DNA from: an uncultured Phycisphaerales bacterium
GTDB taxonomy: Bacteria; Planctomycetota; Phycisphaerae; Sedimentisphaerales; Anaerobacaceae
Length of the DNA stretch: 64,000 bases
Assembly: GCA_937927975.1 (NCBI GenBank)
Contig: CALEZT010000215.1
Location: 1-64,000 of the forward strand
Direction: 5' to 3'
Positions 34,867 through 43,212 of the stretch are shown in pieces (positions within the stretch are counted from its first letter, which is position 1; each line of letters begins with the position of its first letter). The notes under the pieces were generated by a model. That model searched no databases and was not told the origin of the DNA. It saw only the letters and a list, made by a program, of their open reading frames with translations. Both the position numbers and the translations under genes were made by a program.

Positions 34867-35531
34867 ATGAACTACAGGGTAATTCAGGTTCATACCAGCG
34901 AAGAGATCCGTTGGCGGGGCAAGCCGCTGTCCGAGGCGATTCTGGCGTTCGTGCGAGACTTGAAGCTGGCCGCCCGCTGCACGGTCGTCCGTGGGTTGCC
35001 GGCTGTTATGAAAACGGCGATCTGGCCGTCGTTTCGCACAGAACGCGGAAGCACCTGATTCCCAGACGCCTTCAGGTGCGGGATGTCATGACGCCTTCCC
35101 CTCAGAAGGTCCACGCGACGACCCCCGTCAGCAACGTGGTTCGAATGCTGCTGTCGGGCGGGTTCAATGGCATCCCGGCGGTGGATGACCTCGACAGGCC
35201 CATCGGCGTCATCACCCAGGGAGACCTGATCTCTCGCGGCAAGATGCCCGTGCGCTTGGGCCTGATGCAGCAATTGGGACAAGAGAATCTCGACGCGGTT
35301 CTCAAAGAGATGGCCGACACGCGGGCCGAACAGATCATGACCCAGCCTGTCATCACGATCGCGGAAGACAGCCCCTTGTCGCACGCGGTGGATCGGATGC
35401 TCAAGAACAACCTCAAGCGTCTGCCGGTGGTCGATCCCGACGGCACGTTCCTGGGCATGATCAGCCGGGACTCTCTGCTGCGCGCCGCGATCACCGACGA
35501 TCAGGAATCGGGATACGCTTCCATCGGATGA
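34867..35531 (+). pseudogene. DUF190-CBS domain gene, broken by a -1 frameshift and internal deletion
   Basis: ATG 34867 starts a DUF190 (PII-like) domain: MNYRVIQVHTSEEIRWRG, KPLSEAILAFVRDLKLAARC, TVVRG. At GGG 34993-34995 the coding signal moves to the -1 frame, which goes on AGCYENGDLAVVSHRTRKHL and then two CBS domains (VRDVMTPSPQKVHATTPVSN; MTQPVITIAEDSPLSHAVDR) to 35531. One missing G would explain the shift. Compared with DUF190-CBS proteins as I know them, about 45 residues are also missing between YENGD and AVVSHRTRK. DUF190 genes often accompany crcB. The CBS half is intact and might still be made from an internal start. A sequencing error could explain the shift but not the deletion. 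Confidence 0.65.
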
Positions 35532-35585
35532 ACCGTGTCGGTTGGCGTCGAGACCGCTCCATCGCCATCTGAAAGACGTGTGCGA

Positions 35586-35828
35586 ATGTGGATCGTCTCC
35601 CGTGGGAGGTTCGCCGTGGTGATCAAGACGATTGTGGCAGTCGCATTCCTGGGGGTGTGCGCGGCGGTGATGCACAAGATGTGCTGGATGCTCGAACAGT
35701 GCGTGCCCACTTCTCAGGAGGAAAAGGCAAAGGCGAGGGCTCGTCGCTGGAAGGGCGTCGTGACCGCGGTCGTTGTCGGAGCGGCAGGGACCGTCCTGAT
35801 GGCCCTTCTTGCGGAGGCCCGGTCATAA
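35586..35828 (+). CDS. Small two-TM membrane protein in the fluoride locus
   Basis: 80 residues from ATG 35586. Two TM segments (FAVVIKTIVAVAFLGVCAAVM and GVVTAVVVGAAGTVLMALL) flank a charged loop (QEEKAKARARRWK). No family is recognised. It starts 54 bp after the CBS gene and ends just before a strong terminator, so it is probably the last gene of the crcB transcript. No strong ribosome binding site is visible. Confidence 0.5.
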   Translation: MWIVSRGRFAVVIKTIVAVAFLGVCAAVMHKMCWMLEQCVPTSQEEKAKARARRWKGVVTAVVVGAAGTVLMALLAEARS

Positions 35829-35833
35829 CGAAC

Positions 35834-35870
35834 GCGGGGCCCTGGTCCGTTGGACGAGGGCCCCGCTGGT
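35834..35870. terminator. Terminator between the fluoride locus and the convergent oxidoreductase gene
   Basis: GCGGGGCCCT at 35834-35843 pairs perfectly with AGGGCCCCGC at 35857-35866, with an inner GGTCC/GGAC pairing. TGGTTTGT follows on the plus strand. It serves the plus-strand genes and, given the symmetry, possibly the minus-strand gene ending at 35910. Confidence 0.8.
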
Positions 35871-35909
35871 TTGTCTGTGACGAGATCCGGCCGGAAGAGA
35901 TCGGCGAGA

Positions 35910-37232
35910 TCAGATGAATTCCGTCGTGCCCGGCATGGCGATGGGCTTGATCGGCAGAGTCATGTTCCAGGTCAGGTCGTCGGGGACGAGCTTCTCCTGG
36001 GAATTCATGGCCATGTCCCAGGTGATCTCTTTGCCTGTGTAGGCCGCCATGCGTCCCATGATCGCCATCATCGTGCTGTGGGCCATCCAGATGCCGTCGT
36101 TGATGGGCTGGCCTTTGCGGATGGATTCGAACAGCTCGTTGTGCTCGACCTGGTACATGTCGGACTTGGGGCCGGTGTAGCGCCAGGTCTGCTTGCCTGT
36201 GATGACCGGGTCGGCCCAGCCCTTGATGGTGCCCACGCCGTCGCTGCCCATGACGAAGTCCGAGTTGTCGCTGTAGCAGTTGTGGATCTGGCGCTGGGCC
36301 ATGAACGCCCGCACGCCGTCCGCATACTCGTAGAAGACGTCGATGTGGTCGTAGATGTTGCCTTCGTGGTTGGGGAACTGGCGGCCGCCGGTGGCCACCG
36401 CTTTCAGAGGCGGAACGTCCTTCATCGCCCAGGCGATCTTGTCCACGCTGTGACAGGCCTGCTCGACAAGACCATCGCCGCTGAGCCAGACGAAGTTATA
36501 CCAGTTGCGAAGCTGCCACTCGACGTCGCTCATGCCGGCCGGACGAGAGCTGGCGGGCGGCATGGGCTTGACCGGGCTGGCCAGGTACGTGGCGTACACA
36601 GCGCGAATCTGGCCGAGGGCGCCTTGATGGATCTTCTCGTAGAAGGCGCGGCGGGCCAGGTGATACCGCCAGCAGAAACCTGCGACGAGCGCGAGGTTCT
36701 TCTGCTTGGCCTTGGCTGCCGACTCCAGGACGCTGCGCACGCCGGGGGCGTCGGTGGCCATGGGCTTCTCGCAGAAGATGTGCTTGCCTGCCTCGACCGC
36801 GGCCTTCAGATGCTGCGGGCGGAACCCTGGAGGCGCGGCCAGCAGCACGACGTCCACGCCGCTGTCGATCACCTTCTGGAAATTGTCCAGGCCCGCGAAA
36901 CAGGCCTCATCGGGCACCCGGACGCGCGACCCGAAATTCTCGTCGCTGGCCAGGCTCTTGCGACTGCCCTTGACGCGTTCCATGAAGCTGTCGCCCATGG
37001 CGGTCAGGACCACGTCAGGACCGGTGGACAGCGCCTGCGCCGCGGCGCCGGTGCCGCGTCCTCCGCAGCCGATGAGGCCGACTTTGAGGACGCCGCTGCC
37101 CGAGGCCGCGGAGGCGTTGCGAGTCAGGATCAAGGGACTCGCAAACGCGCTGCCGATCGTGACGGCACTGGAGGTTTTGAGGAATTCTCGACGGGACGAA
37201 CGATCGCTTGATTGTGTTTTTGAGTTTTCCAT
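35910..37232 (-). CDS. Tat-exported Gfo/Idh/MocA oxidoreductase (A)
   Basis: 440 residues from ATG 37232. A twin-arginine signal (SSRREFLKTSSAVTIGSAFA) precedes the Rossmann domain with VGLIGCGGRGTGAA. The family lysine is in HIFCEKPMAT. C-terminal features such as ICWRYHLARRAFYEKI-like text and NYDHIDVFYEYADGVRAF-like pattern fit the secreted planctomycete group that acts on sugars or sugar acids with a tightly bound NAD(P). It is divergent from the SGNH hydrolase gene. Related enzymes lie at 40012 and 41504, which suggests a carbohydrate catabolic region. Confidence 0.9.
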   Translation of the reverse strand: MENSKTQSSDRSSRREFLKTSSAVTIGSAFASPLILTRNASAASGSGVLKVGLIGCGGRGTGAAAQALSTGPDVVLTAMGDSFMERVKGSRKSLASDENFGSRVRVPDEACFAGLDNFQKVIDSGVDVVLLAAPPGFRPQHLKAAVEAGKHIFCEKPMATDAPGVRSVLESAAKAKQKNLALVAGFCWRYHLARRAFYEKIHQGALGQIRAVYATYLASPVKPMPPASSRPAGMSDVEWQLRNWYNFVWLSGDGLVEQACHSVDKIAWAMKDVPPLKAVATGGRQFPNHEGNIYDHIDVFYEYADGVRAFMAQRQIHNCYSDNSDFVMGSDGVGTIKGWADPVITGKQTWRYTGPKSDMYQVEHNELFESIRKGQPINDGIWMAHSTMMAIMGRMAAYTGKEITWDMAMNSQEKLVPDDLTWNMTLPIKPIAMPGTTEFI

Positions 37233-37466
37233 ACGTTCGCTTATACCTCTGCGGCAAATCCAGATCAAGCAAAAAAATCGGCAAGAAACGAGTCGTCCGG
37301 GCGACGACTTTCAATCCCCCAGGCCTTGGACGCAAACGAACCGTTGTTCGCGATGACGCCGTGAGGCGGTGGTTCTTCCACGGAGGCGACGTATGGGGCG
37401 GGCGGGGGCCGCACATCTTGCTGTTTGGGCTTGTCACAGACTCAGGACCAGATTATAGTGACAGCC

Positions 37467-38771
37467 ATGAAAAAGCACATGACACTCCTCATCGTCGTGG
37501 CGGCTCTGGTGGCGCCCCTCTGTGCCCAGCAGCTCCAGCCGCTCCCCTCCGATCCGTACTTCTCGAGCTACAAGCTCATCAAGGCCCCTGTGGCGCAGGA
37601 ATTGCTCCTCAAACCCGGCGACCGCCTTGCCATCTGCGGCGATTCGATCACCGAGCAGAAGATGTACTCGCGAATCATGGAGACGTACCTGACCGTGTGC
37701 GTGCCGCAGTTGGGCGTCACCGTCCGCCAGTTCGGCTGGAGCGGCGAGCGGGCCCCGGGTCTTCTCGCCCGGATGGAGAACGACGTGCTGCGCTTCGAGC
37801 CCACGATCGCGACCACCTGCTACGGCATGAACGACCACCGCTACCAGCCCTACGAGGCCGAGTGGGGTCAGGAGTATCGCGAGACGTCGGCCGCGACCGT
37901 CCGCAAGTTCAAAGACCGCGGCGTGCGCGTAATCCAGGGGTCGGCGGGCACCGTCGGCAAGATGCCCGCCTGGGTCAAGCAGGCCAAGGGCACGATCGAC
38001 GACCTCAACCAGAGCCTCGCGGAGTTTCGCAACATCGGACTATCCGTGGCCAACGACGAACAGGTCGGATTCGCCGACGTGTTCACCCCGATGCTGGTCG
38101 GCGGGTTCGAGGGCAAGAAGCGGTTCGGCGACGACTACATGATCGCAGGCAAAGACGGCGTCCATCCCGGCTGGGCGGGCCAACTCGTCATGGCGTACGC
38201 CTTCCTCACAGCGATGGGCCTGGACGGCCGGATCGGCACGATCACCGTGAACCTCGCGGACGGCGAAGCGACCGCCTCCGAGGGCCACCGCGTCCTGGCG
38301 GCCGGGGCAGGCCGGGTTGAGATCGAGAGCAGCCGGTATCCGTTCTGCGCCGCCGGCCCGATCGACAACGACGGCAGCATCCGCTCGGGCATGGAACTGG
38401 TGCCCTTCAACGCCGAGCTGAATCGATTCCTGCTTGTCGTCCCCAACGCTCCGCCCGGCAACTACCGTGTGACCTGGGGCGAAACGTCAAAGACGTACAC
38501 CGCCGCAACCCTTGCCAAAGGAGTGAACCTCGCGGCGGATTTCGAAACTAATCCGTTCAGCGAGGCGTTCAAAGCGGTCGATGAAGCGGTCGCCAGGAAG
38601 CAGGCCTACGAGACTCGACAGGTCAAGGACCTCTTCCACGGCCCGGAAGGCCACGCCGATATGACGATGACCGCCGCTCTGACCGAGAAAGTCCGAACCC
38701 CGCTGGCCGCAACGGTGACCAAGGCCTTCGTCCCGGTACGCCACACAATCACGATCCGGTCGGAGCCGTGA
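37467..38771 (+). CDS. Secreted SGNH/GDSL-family hydrolase
   Basis: 434 residues from ATG 37467, which begins a signal peptide (KKHMTLLIVVAALVAPLCAQ). The SGNH blocks are present: block I ICGDSITEQ (nucleophile Ser), block III YGMNDHRY (oxyanion Asn), and block V DGVHPGWAG (Asp-x-x-His). The C-terminal 150 residues, with a beta-rich segment, are typical of the two-domain planctomycete forms. It likely removes acetyl or acyl groups from a polysaccharide outside the cytoplasm. It is divergent from oxidoreductase A, with 234 bp between starts. Confidence 0.9.
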   Translation: MKKHMTLLIVVAALVAPLCAQQLQPLPSDPYFSSYKLIKAPVAQELLLKPGDRLAICGDSITEQKMYSRIMETYLTVCVPQLGVTVRQFGWSGERAPGLLARMENDVLRFEPTIATTCYGMNDHRYQPYEAEWGQEYRETSAATVRKFKDRGVRVIQGSAGTVGKMPAWVKQAKGTIDDLNQSLAEFRNIGLSVANDEQVGFADVFTPMLVGGFEGKKRFGDDYMIAGKDGVHPGWAGQLVMAYAFLTAMGLDGRIGTITVNLADGEATASEGHRVLAAGAGRVEIESSRYPFCAAGPIDNDGSIRSGMELVPFNAELNRFLLVVPNAPPGNYRVTWGETSKTYTAATLAKGVNLAADFETNPFSEAFKAVDEAVARKQAYETRQVKDLFHGPEGHADMTMTAALTEKVRTPLAATVTKAFVPVRHTITIRSEP

Positions 38772-38791
38772 GATCGTAGCGTCAATTTGTC

Positions 38792-39067
38792 TCATGACAG
38801 CGGCTTGCGTTTCTTGTCCCAGCGTTCGCGGAGGCGGATGGAGTCCAGACCGACAGTCCGACCCTTGGAGAGCGGGTTGCGGCCGACGCAGACGAGCCTG
38901 AGCGTGTGCTTGCCCGGCGTGAACTGAAAGCTGCCCAGGTAGTTCTCCTTGACCTTCAGCGTCGGCGAATAGAAATCGCAGCCGGCGGTCTTCTGGCCCA
39001 CCTGAACGAAACCCGCACCCAGCACCGACAACACCAGAACCGTTGGGCACGCAATCGCTTTCCTCAT
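38792..39067 (-). pseudogene. Signal peptide joined to the last domain of a DUF2961-like protein (remnant)
   Basis: 91 residues from ATG 39067. A signal peptide (KAIACPTVLVLSVLGAGFVQ) runs straight into a segment, YLGSFQFTPGKHTLRLVCVG then RNPLSKGRTVGLDSIRLRER, that matches the C-terminal sheet of DUF2961-type carbohydrate-active proteins as I know them. The catalytic part, hundreds of residues long, is absent. It is probably a deletion remnant, although a small secreted binding protein cannot be excluded. It is the last frame of a minus-strand cluster, 30 bp after the metallopeptidase-like gene. Confidence 0.5.
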
Positions 39068-39097
39068 TCCGTCTTTCCCCATGAGCCCGCAGACCGC

Positions 39098-40000
39098 TCA
39101 GGATGCCCCGTCGGACTTGAGCTTCACACTCGGCGTCGATTGCCCGGCCAGGGTCTCCCGGAGTTCGAGCAGATGCGCATACCATCGAGGCTCGATCTCT
39201 TCGATCCTCCCGATGTGTTTCTCGAACCCCTCCGGCGTCACCACTTCGCAAAGGAGCCAACCCAGACCCGCCCGACACGTTCCATTGTCGCATTGAATCA
39301 AGAAGTGGGCAAGACTCCACCAGTGCAGATAGTACAGATTGAAGTGTTTGTTGAGATCGGGGCCGCCGTCGCCCGAGAGGATCGCCCGCAAGGGGATGAT
39401 CCGGCCGGCCGCCTTGTCCAGGGCCAGATCGCCTGAGAATCCGAACGAGTCGAGCCACCACACGGGATAGGTGTTGGTGTCGATCTCGCCCAAACGGAGT
39501 CTGTCCTCCACGATCCGGCTGGTCGACAGATAGCAGGCGAGTCCTTCGTCCAGCCATTGCGGCACCACGAAGCGAGCGGCCTCGGCGTTGAGCTGGTGCG
39601 TCGCCTCGTGCATCATCCAATGATAGGGGTGCGCCTCGTCCGCAGAATAGTACTGATAGCAGTAGGGCCGGCGGTAGAAGGCCTCCGCCCACCCGACGGC
39701 GCGATTGCAGCGACGGAACTCGTCGCGGTCCTTGAACAGCTTCATCTTGAGCTTGGGATGCGGATGAATCTCGTGCTGCAATTGAGTCATCAGCTCGGCA
39801 TATCCGGCGTAGACGATCTCCGCAGCCAAGCCAATCTCACGGGTCTGCTCCTGCGTCGCGGAGGATTCGATTCGATAATGCTCGGTCTCGAAAGGCGCAT
39901 GCCCCGTCCATCGCCGCCGGAGGCCGTCCCAGCCCAGGATGACGCACAGAACGCCGAAGTAAACAAGCACCCGCTTTTCCCGCGACGTCAACGCTTTCAT
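39098..40000 (-). CDS. DUF1570-like putative gluzincin metallopeptidase, membrane-anchored
   Basis: 300 residues from ATG 40000, with GAGG 9 nt upstream. One N-terminal TM (VLVYFGVLCVILGW) anchors it. The zinc motif is MMHEATHQLN (about residue 135) and the third ligand is probably the Glu in QWLDEGLACYLS, 20 or so residues on. This gluzincin arrangement is that of DUF1570 proteins found widely in planctomycetes. The substrate is unknown. It starts 11 bp after oxidoreductase B and is surely co-transcribed. Confidence 0.75.
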   Translation of the reverse strand: MKALTSREKRVLVYFGVLCVILGWDGLRRRWTGHAPFETEHYRIESSATQEQTREIGLAAEIVYAGYAELMTQLQHEIHPHPKLKMKLFKDRDEFRRCNRAVGWAEAFYRRPYCYQYYSADEAHPYHWMMHEATHQLNAEAARFVVPQWLDEGLACYLSTSRIVEDRLRLGEIDTNTYPVWWLDSFGFSGDLALDKAAGRIIPLRAILSGDGGPDLNKHFNLYYLHWWSLAHFLIQCDNGTCRAGLGWLLCEVVTPEGFEKHIGRIEEIEPRWYAHLLELRETLAGQSTPSVKLKSDGAS

Positions 40001-40011
40001 GCGACACGTCC

Positions 40012-41340
40012 TCAGACTTGCGGCAGTTTCCACGGGCCGCGGAATGGACGGGGCCGGAGCATCGCGTCGGCGGCTGCGTCGTCGATGAACCGCTCGGCGT
40101 TCGGGTCCCAGCGGAGCTTGCGGCCCAGCTTGACCGCGATCAGGCCAAGCTGGCAGAGCGTGTCGCCCCGAACGGCGGCCTCGATGTCGCAGATGGCCCG
40201 CGTGTCGTTCTTCACCGCATTGACGAAGTTCCGCACGTGGTCGACGCTGACCGGCAGCGTGACAGGCATCGTGTCGTACTTGTTCTGCGGATCGCGAAGG
40301 AACTGCTCGTCGTGGGCGGTGATCGTGCCGCGATCGACGTGGACCCAGGCGGTCTCGCCGACGAACTTGACGCCGTGCTTGAAGCCTTCGGTGCCGTCAT
40401 GGACGAACGTTATCGGGGCTGCGTTGGCGAACTCGTACCGCACTCTCCACCGCTCGATCGTGTTGAACGTGCCTTCGGCCGGGAAGACGCCAGTGCCTTC
40501 GATCTCGCTGGGGCCGGCGGCGTCGGCGCCGTTGCCCCACTGGGCGATGTCCAGGTGGTGAATGCCCCAGCAGGAGATCATGCCGAGCGAGAAGTTGTCG
40601 ATGTTCTCGTGGTTGTCGCGTTCGAGCTTCTTCTCGTTGAAGCTGCACTGCGGGGCCGGGCCCACCCAGCGGTCCCAATCGACGTACTCAGGCACAGGCT
40701 GCTCGGGCAGCAGTTCGCCTCGCTTGCCGCCGGGGACCGAGACGTGAATCTCCTTCAGCTTGCCCAACCGGCCATTCAATGCCAATTCGCAGGCCCAGCG
40801 GAACTTCAAGTCCGACCGCTGCTGCGTCCCGAACTGAAAGACGACGCCCTTCTTCCGCACGGCCTCGCGGACCGCGGCGGCCTCGCCGAACGACATGCCC
40901 ATCGGTTTTTCGTGATAGATGTGCCTGCCGTGCAGGATCGCGTCCATCGCGGGAATGCTGTGCCAATGGACCGGCAGCGCCATGAGCACCGCGTCGATCG
41001 AGGGATCGGCGTTCAGTTCGCGAAAATCTTTGAAGACCTTCACGTCGGGACTGCCGTAGGCCTTGGCGATGTGCGCCTTCGCGGAGGCGATGTTCCGCTG
41101 GTTCACGTCGCAGATGCCCGTGACGCGGACATCGGGCTGCGAAAGGAAGTTCACCATATCGTACTGGCCTTGCGCGCCCACCCCGATGACACCGACGGAG
41201 AGCTTGTCCGACGGAGCCGGCTGCCCCGCCGAGCCCAGCACATGCGCCGGCACGAACCACGGCGCGACGCCTGCCGCCAGTGTCGCCTTGAGGAGGCCTC
41301 GACGGGTCACGTCGGCCGATATCGTTTTCGACTTGCTCAT
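40012..41340 (-). CDS. Tat-exported Gfo/Idh/MocA oxidoreductase (B)
   Basis: 442 residues with a Tat signal (VTRRGLLKATLAAGVAPWFV). The Rossmann motif is VGVIGVGAQGQYD and the family Lys-Pro pair lies in HIYHEKPMGMS. A C-terminal pattern (GMISCWGIHHLDIAQWGNGA) places it in the large planctomycete Gfo/Idh group. A fold-back repeat lies directly upstream, between it and oxidoreductase C. The substrate is unknown. Confidence 0.92.
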   Translation of the reverse strand: MSKSKTISADVTRRGLLKATLAAGVAPWFVPAHVLGSAGQPAPSDKLSVGVIGVGAQGQYDMVNFLSQPDVRVTGICDVNQRNIASAKAHIAKAYGSPDVKVFKDFRELNADPSIDAVLMALPVHWHSIPAMDAILHGRHIYHEKPMGMSFGEAAAVREAVRKKGVVFQFGTQQRSDLKFRWACELALNGRLGKLKEIHVSVPGGKRGELLPEQPVPEYVDWDRWVGPAPQCSFNEKKLERDNHENIDNFSLGMISCWGIHHLDIAQWGNGADAAGPSEIEGTGVFPAEGTFNTIERWRVRYEFANAAPITFVHDGTEGFKHGVKFVGETAWVHVDRGTITAHDEQFLRDPQNKYDTMPVTLPVSVDHVRNFVNAVKNDTRAICDIEAAVRGDTLCQLGLIAVKLGRKLRWDPNAERFIDDAAADAMLRPRPFRGPWKLPQV

Positions 41341-41382
41341 TCGATCGTCTCCTTGCAGCCAGTATGCTTCACCATTTGCCGG

Positions 41383-41467
41383 GTGGCAGCGTCAAGGGCG
41401 CAGCCCTTGGCGATGGCCCTTTCGAGTGACTTCAAGACCATCGCCAAGCTCCGCTTGACGCTGCCAC
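41383..41467. repeat. Fold-back repeat between two oxidoreductase genes
   Basis: Left arm 41383-41416 and right arm 41438-41467 are inverted copies: GTGGCAGCGTCAAG and TTGGCGATGG occur in the left arm, and their complements in the right arm, with a 4-nt length difference and a 21-nt loop. In the minus-strand mRNA this forms a stem of about 30 bp, which could stabilise or separate the two coding parts. Confidence 0.8.
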
Positions 41468-41503
41468 GCGGAGCGGATCTCTGTTTCTCCAAATCGGTGC
41501 GAA

Positions 41504-42634
41504 TCAATCACTGAGCGTGAACGCCGGGAGCTTGACGATCTTGCCGCCGGCCAGGGCCGACTCGTGCGAGCACAGGCCCACGCAAGTCCAGTTCGCCGAC
41601 TGGCGGGCGTTCGGGAACGGGTCCCGTCTTTCGACGAGCGCCGTGACGAACTCGTGCGTCAGGTGGGGATGCGATCCGCCGTGGCCTGCGCCCTGGGTGA
41701 AGCTCAGGTGCGTCTTTTTCGCCAGGTCGTACACGCCCTTGGTCGTGAACTGTCGAATGGGGGCGGGCAGACGCTTGGCGAAGTCCGGAACCTTGATCCG
41801 CTTGGGGATTTTCGCTTCGGGGAGTTTGGCGGTGTGCAGCACGTGGTCCTCGTGCTCGATCAGCGTCCACTCGAACGATTTCTTCGAGCCGTAGACGTCG
41901 ATGCTCTCGCGGTACTGACGAGCCACGTCGAACAGCGAGCGGTAGATGCGGGCCGTCAGGTCGCTGTCTTTGAACTTGATGTGCGAGGTCTCGACCGCGA
42001 ACGGCGAGCCGTACTCTTTGATCAGTTCCTTGCGGATCGTGCCGGAGCCGAAGCACGAGACGTACTCTGCGGTCGCGTTCGTCAGCGCGAGCATCGGCCC
42101 GACGCAGTGCGTCGCGTACCACATCGGCGGCAACCCCGGCCAGTAGTTGGGCCATCCGTCCATGTCCTGCTGGTGGCTGGCCTGGAGGAACTGGATCTTG
42201 CCGAGCTCGCCGGTCTCATAGAGCTGCTTGATATAGAGAAACTCGCGGGCGTACACGACGGTCTCCATCATCATGTACGAGAGGCCGGTCTTTCGCACGA
42301 GATCGACGATCCTCTTGCAGTCGGCGATGGTGGTCGCCATGGGCACCGTGCAGGCGACGTGCTTGCCCGCCTTGAGGGCCGCGATGGACATCCACGCGTG
42401 GTCGGGAATCGGCGAGTTGATGTGCACCGCGTCCACGTTCGGGTCGCGAATCAGCTCGTTGAAGTCGCTGTACCGCGTCTCGACGCCGAACGCGTCGCCG
42501 ATGGTGTCCAGCTTCTGTCGGTTCCGCTGGCAGATCGCGTACATGTTGGCCTGTGGATGGCGCTGGTAGATCGGAATGAACTCGGCTCCGAATCCCAGGC
42601 CGACGATCGCGACGTTGACCTTCCCCTTCGTCAT
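41504..42634 (-). CDS. Cytosolic Gfo/Idh/MocA oxidoreductase (C), without EKP motif
   Basis: 376 residues from ATG 42634 (GGGGAG 6 nt upstream); the open frame continues upstream only by chance. There is no export signal. The dinucleotide site is VAIVGLGFGAEF. Where most relatives read EKP, this protein reads HVACTVPMATT, so the usual lysine is absent. It also has an unusual segment, SFTQGAGHGGSHPHLTHEF, which may bind metal. It follows a lipoprotein gene by 29 bp. This is a recognisable subfamily, but its reaction is unknown. Confidence 0.87.
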   Translation of the reverse strand: MTKGKVNVAIVGLGFGAEFIPIYQRHPQANMYAICQRNRQKLDTIGDAFGVETRYSDFNELIRDPNVDAVHINSPIPDHAWMSIAALKAGKHVACTVPMATTIADCKRIVDLVRKTGLSYMMMETVVYAREFLYIKQLYETGELGKIQFLQASHQQDMDGWPNYWPGLPPMWYATHCVGPMLALTNATAEYVSCFGSGTIRKELIKEYGSPFAVETSHIKFKDSDLTARIYRSLFDVARQYRESIDVYGSKKSFEWTLIEHEDHVLHTAKLPEAKIPKRIKVPDFAKRLPAPIRQFTTKGVYDLAKKTHLSFTQGAGHGGSHPHLTHEFVTALVERRDPFPNARQSANWTCVGLCSHESALAGGKIVKLPAFTLSD

Positions 42635-42663
42635 GGCGTTCTCCCCTGTGGCGTGCGTTTCGG

Positions 42664-43044
42664 TTATCGTTCTCTCCAGTGTCTGGTCACGATGCCGTTC
42701 TCGACTTCGAAGACGTGGACGGTGCGTTCCTCCCGACGGTTGTCGGCGTTGAAGAAGATGAAGAAGTTGAAATCGCTGTCGATGGTCTTGGTGTACTCGT
42801 AGGTGAGGACCTCGGTGTCTGCGGAAGTGCGGACCGCCCGGCTGGGCTCGCCCATGACGCCCAGCAGCCAGCCCTTGGACGTCTGGCCGCACTTGATCTG
42901 CCGCAGCGTGCTGTTCGAAACCGCCGGGCCCTTGGGACCATACGTGACGTCTGACCGGCTCGAAACGCAGCCGATCCCGCTCAGCATCATCGCGCTCGAC
43001 AGAAGCAATCCCCCTGCTCTTCTCGTCCACTCCCTGCGATTCAT
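42664..43044 (-). CDS. BamE/SmpA-like lipoprotein
   Basis: 126 residues from ATG 43044 (GGAG 9 nt upstream); ATG 43065 is an alternative. The signal has an RR pair and ends in a lipobox, LSGIGC, near residue 26. The mature part, QIKCGQTSKGWLLGVMGEPS followed by VLTYEYTKT and VHVFEVENG, follows the BamE/SmpA fold seen in many outer-membrane-associated lipoproteins. It sits ahead of oxidoreductase C in the same direction. A role in the cluster is not evident. Confidence 0.68.
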   Translation of the reverse strand: MNRREWTRRAGGLLLSSAMMLSGIGCVSSRSDVTYGPKGPAVSNSTLRQIKCGQTSKGWLLGVMGEPSRAVRTSADTEVLTYEYTKTIDSDFNFFIFFNADNRREERTVHVFEVENGIVTRHWRER

Positions 43045-43212
43045 ACTCGTCGTCTCCGGTTTCATCTGCCTCGTAACTCGAACGCATCCGGCGCGCCGTT
43101 CGACCGTCTGATGGATGATATCCCCGCCGGATCATCACGTCAAATGCGATCCATCCTGCAACAAGAGGCAGCAAACAGGCCGCAGGTCACGAAATGCCGA
43201 GGCGCCCGGACG

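Noticed and set aside
42635..43174. Upstream extension of oxidoreductase C
   Set aside because: The extra residues are low-complexity Arg/Asp text, antiparallel to no known domain, and the internal ATG has a strong ribosome binding site; a lipoprotein gene occupies this DNA.
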